Origin: Datisca glomerata
Lineage: Eukaryota > Streptophyta > Magnoliopsida > Cucurbitales > Datiscaceae
Assembly (NCBI GenBank): GCA_003255025.1
Contig: QANY01004000.1
Location: 558,001 to 622,000, forward strand
Direction of reading: 5' to 3'
Length of the DNA stretch: 64,000 nucleotides
Positions 36,928-49,400 of this stretch are shown piece after piece. The translations under genes were made by a program, and so were the position numbers. The notes below the pieces were generated by a model, which ran no database searches, had not been told where the DNA came from, and worked only from the letters and a program-made list of their open reading frames with translations. Each line of letters begins with the position of its first letter. The stretch's first letter is position 1.

Positions 36928-38589
36928 GCTGTATTACCGTAATTTTCATTTAATCTTATAATATAATATATTATTTCTAAGAGTAATACGGTTTCTCAAA
37001 TCCTACACTCATAATATAAGTTCACGAGTATGATTCATTGTAATCCCATTCACATAGAATTTATATTGTAAAAATATATGTTTTTATATTCACATACATT
37101 ATCTAAATATTTTGTTTGCCTCGTAAGAATAACTAGCTTCAAACAACGACCTTACACGATATATATAGAAATAGCTATGTAGTAACAAATGATAAAATTA
37201 AAAATATAAATTTAGCTATTTTATAGGTTAAACGTTTTAATGCTCAGTCATAATATAAAGTACGATTTGTTAAATTAAAATTTTGATAATTGAAATTGCA
37301 CAAAATATGGCATTGCTCTTAGTTGATGTAGAAGATGATTCAGTTTCATCAATTTGTCTATTCTTAAAAATTATTCTCACTAAGAGAATTTTACTTATCT
37401 AGTGATTAATGTGTTTCTCTTAATTAATCTGCATGATTCTTTATGTTTTTTTTTTCATCTGGCATGATTCTTTATGTTGCTAATAACATAAATGTAAAAA
37501 AAATATGATTTTTCTAAATTATTAACGAACAAATTTTTTTATTATGTAAAAGAATGAATAAATTATTATTGACTAAATAAATATTACTTCTGTAAACATG
37601 AGATATTTACTCATATTTATGAACATTCTCGCTTCTAATTGTATAATATTATAAACTAATTACTTTAACCTAAATAAATTAAAAGAAAATATATGTGAAA
37701 ACCTAAGATTATATTTTAATACGCGCAAAATGTAAAAATAAAAATCAAAAGTTTTATCCCACTTTAAACCTCTTTTGATTCTAAAATAAAGTATTGATAT
37801 GATTAAGTATTTTGTGTAAAACCCATGCATTTCTTAAGACACAAAGTTATTCAATTAACTGTTATAACCATGGGGGTAAAAAACACAATATAGTGATGAC
37901 CACACCTACTTTCTTTCTAAAGACAAGGTATTAAATTCAAATGATCAGTTTCCAATATGACAAAAAAAACTAGTATCACCATATTATAAAAAATAATTGC
38001 TCCCAACATTAACTATAATTCCCAATTTAATTATCTTATATTTAATGGGTTTATCTTGCATCGGTTGCAGAAGAAATTAATTGTCAGTTTATAAATATGA
38101 GCGAAAGCTTTATTTTCGAAGCGAACTTTTGATATTGAGGAGAGTTAATAATACTTAATACTGCTTAAATTATTGAGGTTATGTCACATTGATTGTGGAA
38201 ATGAACTTGTAGTAAATTTATAAGTGTGAGCAAATATGTCATATCTCAAACTAATTTTTGAGATTGAGAATATCAACAACACCCGATGATGCTCACTAAG
38301 AAATCACATAAAAAATTTCCAATTTATCAAAAACAATAAAAGGGATGCTCAAAACATAAAATACTAGAACAAGTGTGCATAAAAAACATAATGTGTATTG
38401 TTGTAATTAATTCAGGATTAAAAATAGGCAAAGTAAGTCTGTGGGTGGTTTTGGGGAATTTTTAGGTTTAATGTGATTTTTAAAAAAAATTCTAAAAATA
38501 AGATAATTTTGAAACTAATTTCAAAAGTAAAGTAATTTTGACCACGTTGGAAAACGTTTTTTGTAAAGACGACTTCCAATTGACAAAAG
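36928..38589. other. AT-rich intergenic sequence
   Basis: No credible frame, element border or RNA gene seen. Confidence 0.4.
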
Positions 38590-38690
38590 TCATTTTTACA
38601 AAAGATGCTTCCAGTGCAGTCTGAAGGTGTCTTTGCAAAAGACGCTTTCAGTGTAGCTTGAAAGTCTTTTGCAAAGACGGCTGCTTCTGC
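38570..38690. repeat. Degenerate repeat of about 38 bp beside sigma pseudogene
   Basis: Variants of GCAAAAGACGCTTTCAGTG recur near 38573, 38598, 38636 and 38671. The pseudogene frame breaks off inside them. A related GAAGGCGTCGTTTGTAAA occurs near 39288. Confidence 0.55.
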
Positions 38691-39230
38691 TTTCTGGAAG
38701 CCGAATAGTCATGAACAAGTCTCTTGATTTTATCATTTTCATCCTCGAAATCTTTTTTCTTACTAATAGAAGCAACCATTTTCTCTTCCTTGTTATTTTG
38801 AAGCGCAGTTTTTTTATCAATATTCATCCGTCTAGCTTTTTTTGTCTCGTTCCTGACTACATATTATCCTTAGTACTCTTCTCTGATTTTTCATCATCTT
38901 TGAAAAATTTCTTCCCTTTTTTTCTTCCTCTCCTCAGCAAACCATCTCTTTCTTCTATTTTAGAAGAGTCAGTTGCAGGGCAAGTTTGTAGATATTTTCA
39001 AGTTTAACAACAGCTTCATTGTAATCCAAATCCAAGGTATAGTAAGGAGCTTCATTTATACAGATGACTTTTATTCGTTTTGAAGTTTTTTTGGCTTTCC
39101 TTATTCTCTTCTGATTTTTTATTAATTTCTATAGGCAAATGAATTTGCTTTTAAGGTGAAGTCAAAGAGGCCTTATTAAAATTGTCTGCTTTAAATGCTA
39201 TAATCAAAGGGTTTTTCAATATAAATCGAT
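38590..39230 (-). pseudogene. Sigma factor E-like (plastid) pseudogene fragment
   Basis: On the minus strand, 39090-38970 reads INEAPYYTLDLDYNEAVVKL followed by ENIYKLA. After a basic linker (KKGKKFF) and one frameshift with stop near 38862, 38855-38690 reads KKARRMNIDKKTALQNN, then KDFEDENDKIKRLVHDYSAS. This order matches what I remember of the N-terminal conserved part of plant nuclear-encoded plastid RNA polymerase sigma factors of the SIGE type, upstream of the sigma-70 core. The core regions 2-4 that bind promoter DNA are absent, and the frame ends in a run of short repeats. The identification is from memory, so moderately confident. Confidence 0.55.
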
Positions 39231-40418
39231 AAGTTGAAAATTTTGTGTGGATGTTGGTTTTATAAAAAAACGTTTTCTACTATTAATGAAGGCGTCGTTT
39301 GTAAATATACTTTCTACGTGGTCTCATATTTATGTCCACCTCATCATGAAAGCGTCTTTTATAAAAATATGTTGATCCTGTATGTATAATTCTACCTTAC
39401 TTTGAAAATGTTTAAAAAATATTATATTTTAACTATTATTTTTTTCAAGTATAGTGTTGAATACTAAAAAAATCCGTGATTTTGTCGATGAGACTTCAGA
39501 GAAAGAGACCCCGAATGGCCAAAATCGTGAAAAACGGGTTATTATATTATATAAAACAATGAGATTTTTTCATCATCTTCTTCTACTTCTTTGTAAGCTA
39601 CCGATCTCTCACTTTCTATGCAGCTTCCCTGGTGCGTTAATATGCTCTTCAATTACTTGTTCTTCTCCTGGATCTCATCATTGGCCTTTTTCGTTTATGT
39701 TGCTTTAAGCTGTATTTGCAGTTATTGTTATCGTTCTTTCTTATGGTCTACTAGGCTTTTTGTTTTTTCAACGTGTAACTTCTTTCATGTCTCTTAGTTT
39801 AGTTTCATCCTTTCTCACTATCGGTCGCTGTGATTTTTATTGGAAACTGGTATTGATCTCTTTGTATTATCTATCTATCTCCCTCCGTTTCGATTTATAA
39901 TTTGGTTCTATCCGCTCAACTCGGTCGTTATGGAAATGGCGAAATGGTGGAAAAAGAGAGCAGTTGGAAAATATCTAACGAGCAGGTTGCTTGCAGAAAA
40001 AATGGAAATTCTAATACCTGATATGCCAATGCCATTCTGTTTTCATAATTATTGTCTTTGAAGCAGAGGCGTTGGACCGACTTACTTTAGCGTTCTAGTT
40101 CAAAATACCTTTAGAAAGCTTATGGCATGAAGATTATTCATATTTCTGTGCTCACTCATTCTAGAAGGCAGGTAATTCTTCTCTGAAGTTTTTAGTCACT
40201 TGGTCTTACTATCATTGTCTTCTACCTTTAGGAGCTCATAGAAGGTTAATGGAGGGGACTACTGCAATGCGGATATGTTGCTGTCAGTGTGATATTCACC
40301 ATAACATATAATCACTACACAATTGCAGCTTCCATTATCATTGCACTTCTGCGGAGACGCTACCGGCTCTAATATCGGGCTTCTGTCCATTCAGTTTATC
40401 TGGTGCCGTCCTTACATC
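39231..40418 (+). promoter_or_regulatory. Upstream and 5' leader region of the cysteine oxidase gene
   Basis: A TATATAAAA at 39548-39556 is a candidate TATA box about 860 bases before the start codon, so an intron in the 5' leader is likely. Several short upstream frames occur between 39560 and 40320. The exact transcription start and leader intron cannot be set from sequence alone. Confidence 0.35.
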
Positions 40419-43400
40419 ATGCCCTATTATATACAGAGGCTTTATAATACTTGCAAAGCTGCATTCACACCGAATGGACCTGTGTCGGAAGAATCGCTCG
40501 AGAAAATTCGTGCAATTTTAGGTATTAATTAATTAATTATTTCTTAAGCAAAGCGATTTCCTTAATGATGTACTACGCAGTTATAAAAACCACACACCTT
40601 GTGGCTTTGATGTGTACGGAGCAATAAAAAATTCATGTATTTAGGGAGTTACTTTGTCCACTTGAATCATAGAAATCCATGTTATAGTTTTGTTTTTTTA
40701 CGACAGCTTTATATTTCCGTTGATAAAAAAATTATTGCTTTGAGATTCTAAGATCTTATCATATTCTCCCTTCCGTTTGATGGTTAAGTATGTCTTTATT
40801 TCAGAAAAAATCAGGCCTTCTGATGTAGGTCTCGAACAAGAGGCACAAGTAGTACGTAATTTGTCAGGTCCTACACTGGAGCATAATGGTAGCCGACAGT
40901 CACTGCCATCGATTAAATACTTGCATTTACACGAGTGTGATAGCTTCTCCGTAAGCTCTGACTTCTAATCAAACTCTTTTGTGCTTCTAAGATTTGACGT
41001 AGTCATTATGTTATAGTCAATGGAAAAACAATCTACCATGTTATGAAAGTGGTCAACTAGATCTATGGTAATGACTGTTACGCAATCTATATGCAGATAG
41101 GAATTTTTTGCATGTCACCTTCCTCTGTTATACCTCTCCATAATCATCCTGGAATGACTGTGTTGAGCAAACTTGTCTATGGCTCATTTCATGTCAGTTC
41201 ATATGATTGGCTTGATCTACCAGGGCACACCGGTCCATCAGCAGGTGTGTGTTTCTTTAGCATACTACATATTCTGTATTGATTACGTCAATTGTTGACA
41301 CAACACCAAGAACAATGCTGTTGCTGTGGAACGTTATCCACAGCCTCCTCCTTTTTTTTACTATTAGTTATTTTGTAAAGGCAGTGGCTTGTCTTATGAC
41401 ATGAAATTTTATAATACTTCTGCAATCTCCTTCATGTTCAAAAGATGAGCACACTATTTTATATCACCAGTTATATACGTGCTTCACTGTTATCTTGTGA
41501 TCTTGATAACTTAGTTTTCTATATGTTCAAGAATAGTTGGAGTTAGCTCAATATCATGGCTTTCAAGCTTGACATTTATCCGTTTGAGTCTATGGCATCA
41601 TAAGAGTGAGAATGACAATGTAGTTGGGACGGTAACAAATTCCCACTATCTAAAAATGGCTGTTTTAAGAAAACACTATAGCAAATTGATAGGCGGTAGG
41701 CAGCAACCAAAGTCTGTAAACTTCGACTTCTTTCATGAGAAACGTGAAAAAGATGTCAAAGAAATAAAAGTTTGTGAAGAAGATAAAGCATCATCTATTT
41801 GTATCAATCACAACCTGTGAGACTTCTATGTAGAATTTGTTGAATCTTACTTTGTTGGGAATGAGATCTGTTTTTTACGAGAACTGTTTTGTAACATGAT
41901 GTCAAAATCACCCGTGAGTCCCTGAACCTGTTGAGACTCTCCCCAAATAGCGTGTGGTTTTGGTCAATACATGAGTGATGGGGCAGCTACGTGCCATTTG
42001 TAAATATACCTTTGGGGTAGGGATGGATATAATAGTCCCCACCCCGTCACTTGCCCCGTTTATTTTTCTATAATTTTAGTAATCATAACAATAGCCTAGT
42101 ACTAAATATATTTCTAGTACTTTTTTATTGTGTTTGGTAATTTATGAAACTTCAAAATGTACTATTGCATTTTGATCTTGTAATTGAAACGTTTATTATG
42201 TAGTTCTATTCAGAAATTTTTGATTCATCTATATATATTACAAATGAAAAACCGATAAAAAAATATATTACACATGAAATTATTGATCAGAAAAATATTA
42301 TAAATGGAATAATTTAATTTAATTTTTTAAGAAATTCTATACATAATTCTAGCTTAACTTTTGATTGGAAACAAAAATTATATTGAAGAAAGAGATGTGC
42401 AAAAGACGGTTCTGAGGATAAGCCATCCTAGCCGAACACTAAAAGACAAAATTAGTCTATACAATATACATAATTCTAGCTTTAAGGAAGGAATGGGGAA
42501 CCTGATAAGCCCCAGGTTAGGTTTACTTATTTTAAAAGGAAGAATAAATGAGTTGTAAACTTGTCTATTTTAGGTGAGTGTGTGTCATGTGTCATTTTAT
42601 GTTTTTCCACCAATGTATTATTTGTCTATTGTATCTGAAATGTATAAATAGAACTAGAAGTCAGATTTGAGGGAGGAGGGGTGGAAAATTATTGAGCTAG
42701 GCTCTTGTGGAGAGACCAAATCTCTCGAAAGTTTGGGATAAGAGCGAACAAGTCTCTCGAAAGCTTGTACATTTGTATCTGATTTCTATCTTTCTAATAA
42801 AAGTTCTAAGAGGAATTCTTGAGGAATTGTTTTGGTCATTGATAAGAAACTTCTAACTAAGAAAATTCTTATCATTTGGTGCGGTGAGCTGCGGATATGG
42901 GACCTAAGAAGACTCGGGAGTTTGAAGAAAAGGCGAATGAGCGCTCCGATACGGTGGAAGATGACGTCGAGACGCTGAAAGAACATATGGCCTCAATGAA
43001 AGAATCCTTCCAAGACTTGGGACGACAGATCCAACAACAGCTACAACAACAATTGCAGTAACAATTTCAGCAACAGCTGCAACTTTTCTTTGAAGCCCAA
43101 GAAAGCACGATGAGGCGAAAAGAAAATCAAGAAACTGCAAGGGAGTCATCATCTTCCAGGGCAAAAGAACCAGTGGTCATTTCAACGGCCATGGGAGATT
43201 CTTTAAGGAGCAAGAACACGGGTGAAGCTTCTAGCGATAAACAGTCCAGTGGATTTTCATAATGCCAAGAATCACATCTCAAGAAATGGAAAATGCCAAC
43301 TTTTGATGGTATTAATCCGGACGGGTGGATCCTCCAAGCAGAGCAGTATTTTGACTTCAACCGTGTTACAGAATATTACAGGATAATACTAGCTGTCAAT

Positions 43401-46400
43401 TAGCTTAATTATAGGGATCCTAATTATGTAGTTTCCTAAGATAGTTTTCCCAGCTTTGCATATATATATGTGTGTGTATTCTTCACTGAAGAGATAGAGA
43501 ATATAATTCTTTTCATCTCAACTTACATGGTATCAGAGCCATAGGCGTGCAAATCGAGGTTTTCTCTACTTCATTCAAAATTAGAGTTTTTTTAAGGGTT
43601 CCACCTTGGACAACCCTTTTGGAGTGGCCCTTTGTTCTCACCGCCCATCCAGAAAGGAAGCCCAGCCGCCGACCACCGTAAGCCTGAAGTACGGTGCCCG
43701 GAATCCCTGCGCGTGAGCCTCACGCGCTGTCACGAATTTCTGCGCCTCTCCCACGCGCCAGCGCGTGAAGGCGCGTGACGCCTGAGATCGTCTCTGGCAG
43801 CCGTCGTCTGTTTCGTCGGTGTTTCCCTGCTTCGTCTGTACCTGCTGCCTTGTGTTCGTAGAGGTTTGAGTTCTTCTATTTTTGGGTTTCTTGCCCTATT
43901 TTTTTCGCTGCTGCTGCCTTGTTGGTCCTTTTTATTGGTCTTCTCTTCTGTTTCTGAATATTTGGTGTTATGGTTGAGAATAAATCTTCGAATTATTTGG
44001 ATTGGAGTAAGACTATTCGACTATTCTACAGAGTAGTGACAAAGATATTCATTTGACTGATGATCCTCATCAAGGTGATTCGAGGAAGATATGGCTCAGA
44101 GAGGGCGCTCGCTTGTTCCTGCAGATTCGGAATTCTATTGATAGCGAGATAATTGGCTTAATTAATCATGGTGAATTTGTTAAAGAACTGATGGATTACT
44201 TAGAATTTTTGTACTCTGGAAAATGGAACCTCTCTCATATTTATGAGGTTTTTAAAGCGTTTTATCGTGTGGAAAAACAAGATCAATCTCTTATGAATTA
44301 TTTTATGGAGTTTAAGAAGACGTATGAGGAGCTTAATATGTTGCTGCCTTTTAGTCCTGATGTGAAGGTTCAGCAACACCAACGAGAGCAAATGGCCATC
44401 ATGTGTTTCTTGGCTGGCTTTCCCCCCGACTTTGAGACTGCTAAGTCTCAAATTCTTTCTGATTCTGAGATCTCCTCTTTACAAGACGTATTTAGTCGAG
44501 TACTCCGTACAGAAGGTACCCCTCCGGTTTAACTCAGTGCTGCTTTGGTAAGTCGAAATAATAATTATGCGTCGGGGAAACAAAGTGTAAACAAAGGAGG
44601 TGGCTCACACGGGTTTGAAACTCAAACACAGGAATCTGGCGGCATTGTGTGTCGATACTGTCATAAGCCAGGACATACAAAGTTTGACTGTAGAAAGCTT
44701 CAGTTCAAAAATCAAAAACCTCACTCGGCACATATTGCGTTCACTAATGACGCCCCTGAGAAATCGGTTCTTATTTCTGCCGGTGAATTTGACAAGTTCT
44801 CACAGTACCAAGAGTCACTAAAACATTCATCTCTTGCTGTCACTGCTATTGCTGATTCAGGTAAACCAAATACGTGTCTTGTTTCCTCATCCTTCAAATG
44901 GGTCATTGATTTTGATACCACAGATCATATGACAGGTAATTCTGGTCTCCTCTACTTTTCAGTCACACACTTTCACCTCTACTGTTACTTTGGCTGATGG
45001 TTCACCATCTTGTGTTCGTGGGTCAGGCACGATCACCCCTACCCCTCAACTTCCTCTATCATCAGTCTTACATCTACCAAATTTATCTTTTAATTTGATC
45101 TCTGTAAGCCAGCTCACTCGCAATCTTAACTACCCCTCAGTCATCAGTCTTATATCTACCAAATTTATCTTTTAATTTGATTTCTGTAAGCCAGCTCACT
45201 CGCAATCTTAACTGTTGCATCTCATTTTTTCCTAATCATTGCTTATTTCAGGATCTTATGATGAGGAAGATTATTGGTAAAAGGACATGAGTCTGGAGGC
45301 CTCTACATTCTTGACATACCAATACCAAAATCTGGTTGCTTGCACTGGTGTCATTTCTCCTTTCGAGGCGCATTGTATGTTGGGTCATCCATCTCTCCCT
45401 TTGCTTAAGAAACTTTGTCCACAGTTTAGTAAGGTGTCTTCATTAGATTGTGAGTCGTGTCAGTTTGCAAAATATCATCGTCTTAGTTCAAGTCTAAGAG
45501 TCAATAAATGTGCTAGTATTCCTTTTAAGTTGGTTCATTTTGATGTTTGGGGTCCTTGTCCTATTTTGTCTAAACCTGTATTTAAGTATTTTGTTACCTT
45601 TGTGGATGATTATTCTCGTGTAACTTGGTTATATTTAATGAAAAGTCATTCTGATAATGCCAAGGAATATATGTCCGCTTTATTTCAATCTTATATGGTT
45701 AAGAATGGCATGCTTCATGAAACTTCTTGTGTTGATACTCCATCCCAAAATGGAGTGGCAGAATGTAAGAACAAACATCTTCTTGAAACTGCACGAGCCC
45801 TCTTATTTCAAATGAATGTTCCTAAAAATTTTTGGGCCGATGCAGTTTCTACCGCATGCTTTCTCATTAATCGTATCCATCATCTGTTCTTTATGGTGAG
45901 ATCCCTTACAAAATCATTTTTCCCAATAAATCATTGTTTCCTGTCAACCCTAGGATATTTAGTAGCACTTGTTTTGTGCGGGATGTTCGTCGGCATGTCA
46001 CTAAGTTAGATCCCAAGTCTTTGAAATGTATCTTCCTTGGTTATTCATGTCTTCAGAAAAGTTATAGGTGTTACTGTCCCAGTCTTAACAAATATCTCGT
46101 CTCAATTGATGTTACCTTCTTGGAAGACATTCCTTACTTTCCATCTTCTACTCTTCCCGCTTTCCCGCTCATCAGGGTGAGGATGATGATTTGTTGGTTT
46201 ATACCATCGTATCCTCTGAACCTGTCCCGGAGTCAGTTCCAGTCAAGCCTTCTATTACTCAAGTCTACGCCAGGCGTAAACCTCCTGATTCATGTACTCC
46301 ACCGGCTCCTTTGTCGTCAGATCCAGTCTCGAGCGATGATCTTCCTATTGCGTTACGCAAAGGTAAACACCAGTGTGCTTATCCTATTTCTTCTGTTGTT

Positions 46401-49400
46401 TCTTATAACTGCTTGACATCTTCCTCTTGTTCTTTTATTGCATCCCTGATTCTATCTCTATCCCTAAAATTGTTCACGAAGCCATCTCTCATCCCGGTTG
46501 GCATCATGCAATGATAGATGACAATGGTACTTGGAACTTGGTCGATTTACCTTCAGGGAAACACGCTATTGGATGGAAGTGGGTGTTCACGGTTAAAGTC
46601 AATCCGGATGGGTCAGTTGCTCGATTGAAATCCCGTCTTGTCGCTAAGGGATATGCTCAGACCTATAGAGTGGACTATTTTGACACTTTTTCTCTGGTTG
46701 CTAAATTGACATATGTTTGGTTGTTTATTTCTTTGGCAGCTACTCATCATTGGCTTTTGCATCAACTGGACATCAAGAATGCTTTTCTTCATGGTGACCT
46801 TCATGAGGAGGTGTATATGGAGCAACCTCCTGGTTTTGTTGCTCAGGGGGAGTCTGGGCGAGTTTGTCGCCTTCGAAAATCTCTGTATGGTTTGAAACAG
46901 AGTTCTCGTGCTTGGTTTGGGAAATTTAGTCAGGCTGTTGAAAAGTTTGGCATGATGAAGAGAAAATCTGACTATTCTGTGTTCTACAAACAATCGGAAG
47001 CTGGTATCATTCTTTTAGTTGTGTATGTGGATGATATTGTAATTACTGGAAGTGATATTACAGGAATATCATCTCTTAAGTCTTTCCTTCATACTCAGTT
47101 TAACACAAAAGACTTAGGGATGCTAAAATATTTCTTGGGTGTTGAAGTCACAAGGAGTAAAACGGGTATTTTTTTATCTCAGAGAAAATATGTTATTGAC
47201 TTATTAACTAAGACAAGAAAATTGGGGGCAAAGCCTTGTAGTACTCCAATGTCTCCTCACTTGTACCTTACGGGAGATGGAGAACTAATGGAAGATCTTG
47301 AGAGATGCAAAAGATTGGTTGGAAAGCTGAATTATCTTACATGACTCGTCCAGATATTGCATATTCTGTCAGTGTTGTTAGTCAGTTTATGTCAACCCCA
47401 ACAGTTCATCATTGGGCAACGTTAGAGCAGATTTTGTGTTATTTGAAAGGAGCGCCTGGACGTAATATCTTGTATGCAAATCATGGACACACTCATATTG
47501 AATGTTTTTCAGATGCAGATTGGGCAGGTTCCAAAATGGGTAGAAGATCCACTTCAGGTTATTGTGTTTTCATTGGAGGAAATTTGGTCTCATGGAAGAG
47601 TAAGAAGCAGAGCATTGTGTCAAGGTCCAGTGCAAAGTTAGAATATAGGGCTATGGCACAGTCTGTGATGAAAGGGAGAAGGGCCTTTGTTTCCGTTGCG
47701 ATGAAAGTGGGCCTTCGGCCACCGATGTAAACAAAAAGAAATTAATGTATTGATTAATATCTATGCTCCAGCTTGAGAGGAGTGTTACAGAATATTACAG
47801 GTTAATACTAGCTGTCAATTAACTTGATTATAGGGATCCTAATTATGCAGTTTCCTAAGATAGTTTTCCTAGCTTTGTATATATATGTGTGTGTGTGTAT
47901 CCTTCACTGAGGAGATAGAGAATATAATTCTTTTCATCTCAACTAACAAACCGCTATAAGGATGAGGAGAAAGTAGAGGCTGCAGTCATCTCTTTTTCGG
48001 GAGATGCTCCTCTTTGGTACCGGTATGAGAACAAGAAGCGAGCTATCTTGAGCTGGGAGGAAATGAAACAAATGGTGTTGAGGCACACACAAACAGGCTC
48101 ATTGTATAATCAGTTCTTGGCCATTACACAGGAGGGACCCGTGCTGGAGTGCAAGAAACATTTTATCCGAATGTTGGCCTCAATGGACAATATTCCGAGT
48201 GAAGTGCAGTTGGGCACTTTTATTAATGGATTGTTCCAGAAATCAAGACTAAGTTAAGGATCCAGCGACCAAGAAGTGTAGACGAGGCAATAGAGATAGC
48301 GCAAACTACTGAGGAGTGATTAAAGGTGGATGCTCAACTCAAATCTCCGACAGGATATCTTACGCAAAGAAACAATGCTTACAACTTGGCCACGATGCAA
48401 TTTGTTGGCGCAATTAAAGGCAGTTCTGGAGGAAGAACCATAGTCTCAAAACCTGCTAGTGAAGTCAAGAGAATCACAGATGCTCAGGTCCAGTATAAAA
48501 GGGAGAAGGGCCTTTGTTTCCGTTGCGATGAAAGTGGGCCTTCGGCCACCGATGTAAACAAAAAGAAATTAATGTATTGATGATCTATGAGGAGGATGAG
48601 AAAGAGAATTCATCGAATTAATAGCAAGGAGACACCTTGGTCGAGCTAGACTCCACGAAGGTTAGTGACGGAGTGGACGTTTCTTTGAACTCAGTAGCTG
48701 GTCTCTGCGAAGTAATTATTTTAATTGATCCATGGGCCTCACCAAGATTGTCAGGATCGCGATCCTACCTGGGATCGGTGGAAAGGTATGGGATCGAGGA
48801 TCGTAAGATCCTATCAATTCTAAATAATTTATTAGTAAAAAATTGATATATGCTAATAATATTTCAATATATTGAAGAAAATGATTATATAACACCAAGT
48901 CATCTATCTATTAAATGAAACTAACCTCAAGTCATCTAAAATAAGATAATATTAAGTAGAGTTCTCATAGAAACAAATATGTGATCCCCTAGATAAGAGG
49001 TTTCAAACTATAAAAGATAAATAAATAATTGTATAAAGATAATTATTGATTAAATATGTTAAGATTATCATTATGATACATTAAGTTTGAGAATATTTGA
49101 TTTATAAGTTAAATTTTAATCAACAATATTAAATTAATGTCTAATTATAATAAAATAGTGGTGGTGAAATTCATTCTAATTTTGATAGTGTAAGTCATAA
49201 AATAAATAATTTGTAATGTCATAGAAATGGTCAAATATTTAATTAAATATAAAACATGTTCATTTTTGTTTTATACATTAGCATAGTTGGTTCAGTGGTT
49301 AAATGGTCATTATTATAAAAGATAAATAAATAAATATGTAAAGATGATTATTATAAATTTATAATACATTACATTTAAGAGTATTTGTTTATAAGTTAAA

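Larger units (their letters stand above)
43364..47948 (+). mobile_element. Ty1/copia element nested in chromovirus gag
   Basis: A 4,585-bp element with 164 and 166-bp LTRs (TGTTACAG...AACA), a perfect AACCG target duplication, and the primer site TGGTATCAGAGCC right after the 5' LTR. Domain order is gag, protease, integrase, reverse transcriptase, RNase H, as in Ty1/copia. LTRs differ at roughly ten positions, plus a change in a TA/TG run. Frameshifts and deletions make it non-autonomous. The 3' end carries 84 bp of its host gypsy element. Confidence 0.93.

Noticed and set aside
41569..41820. 83-codon frame inside PCO intron 3
   Set aside because: Somewhat protein-like, but no recognised domain and no start context or partner exons.
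49280..49310. tRNA A-box-like motif in the 666-bp insert
   Set aside because: No B-box at the right distance and no tRNA fold; a SINE call is not supported.
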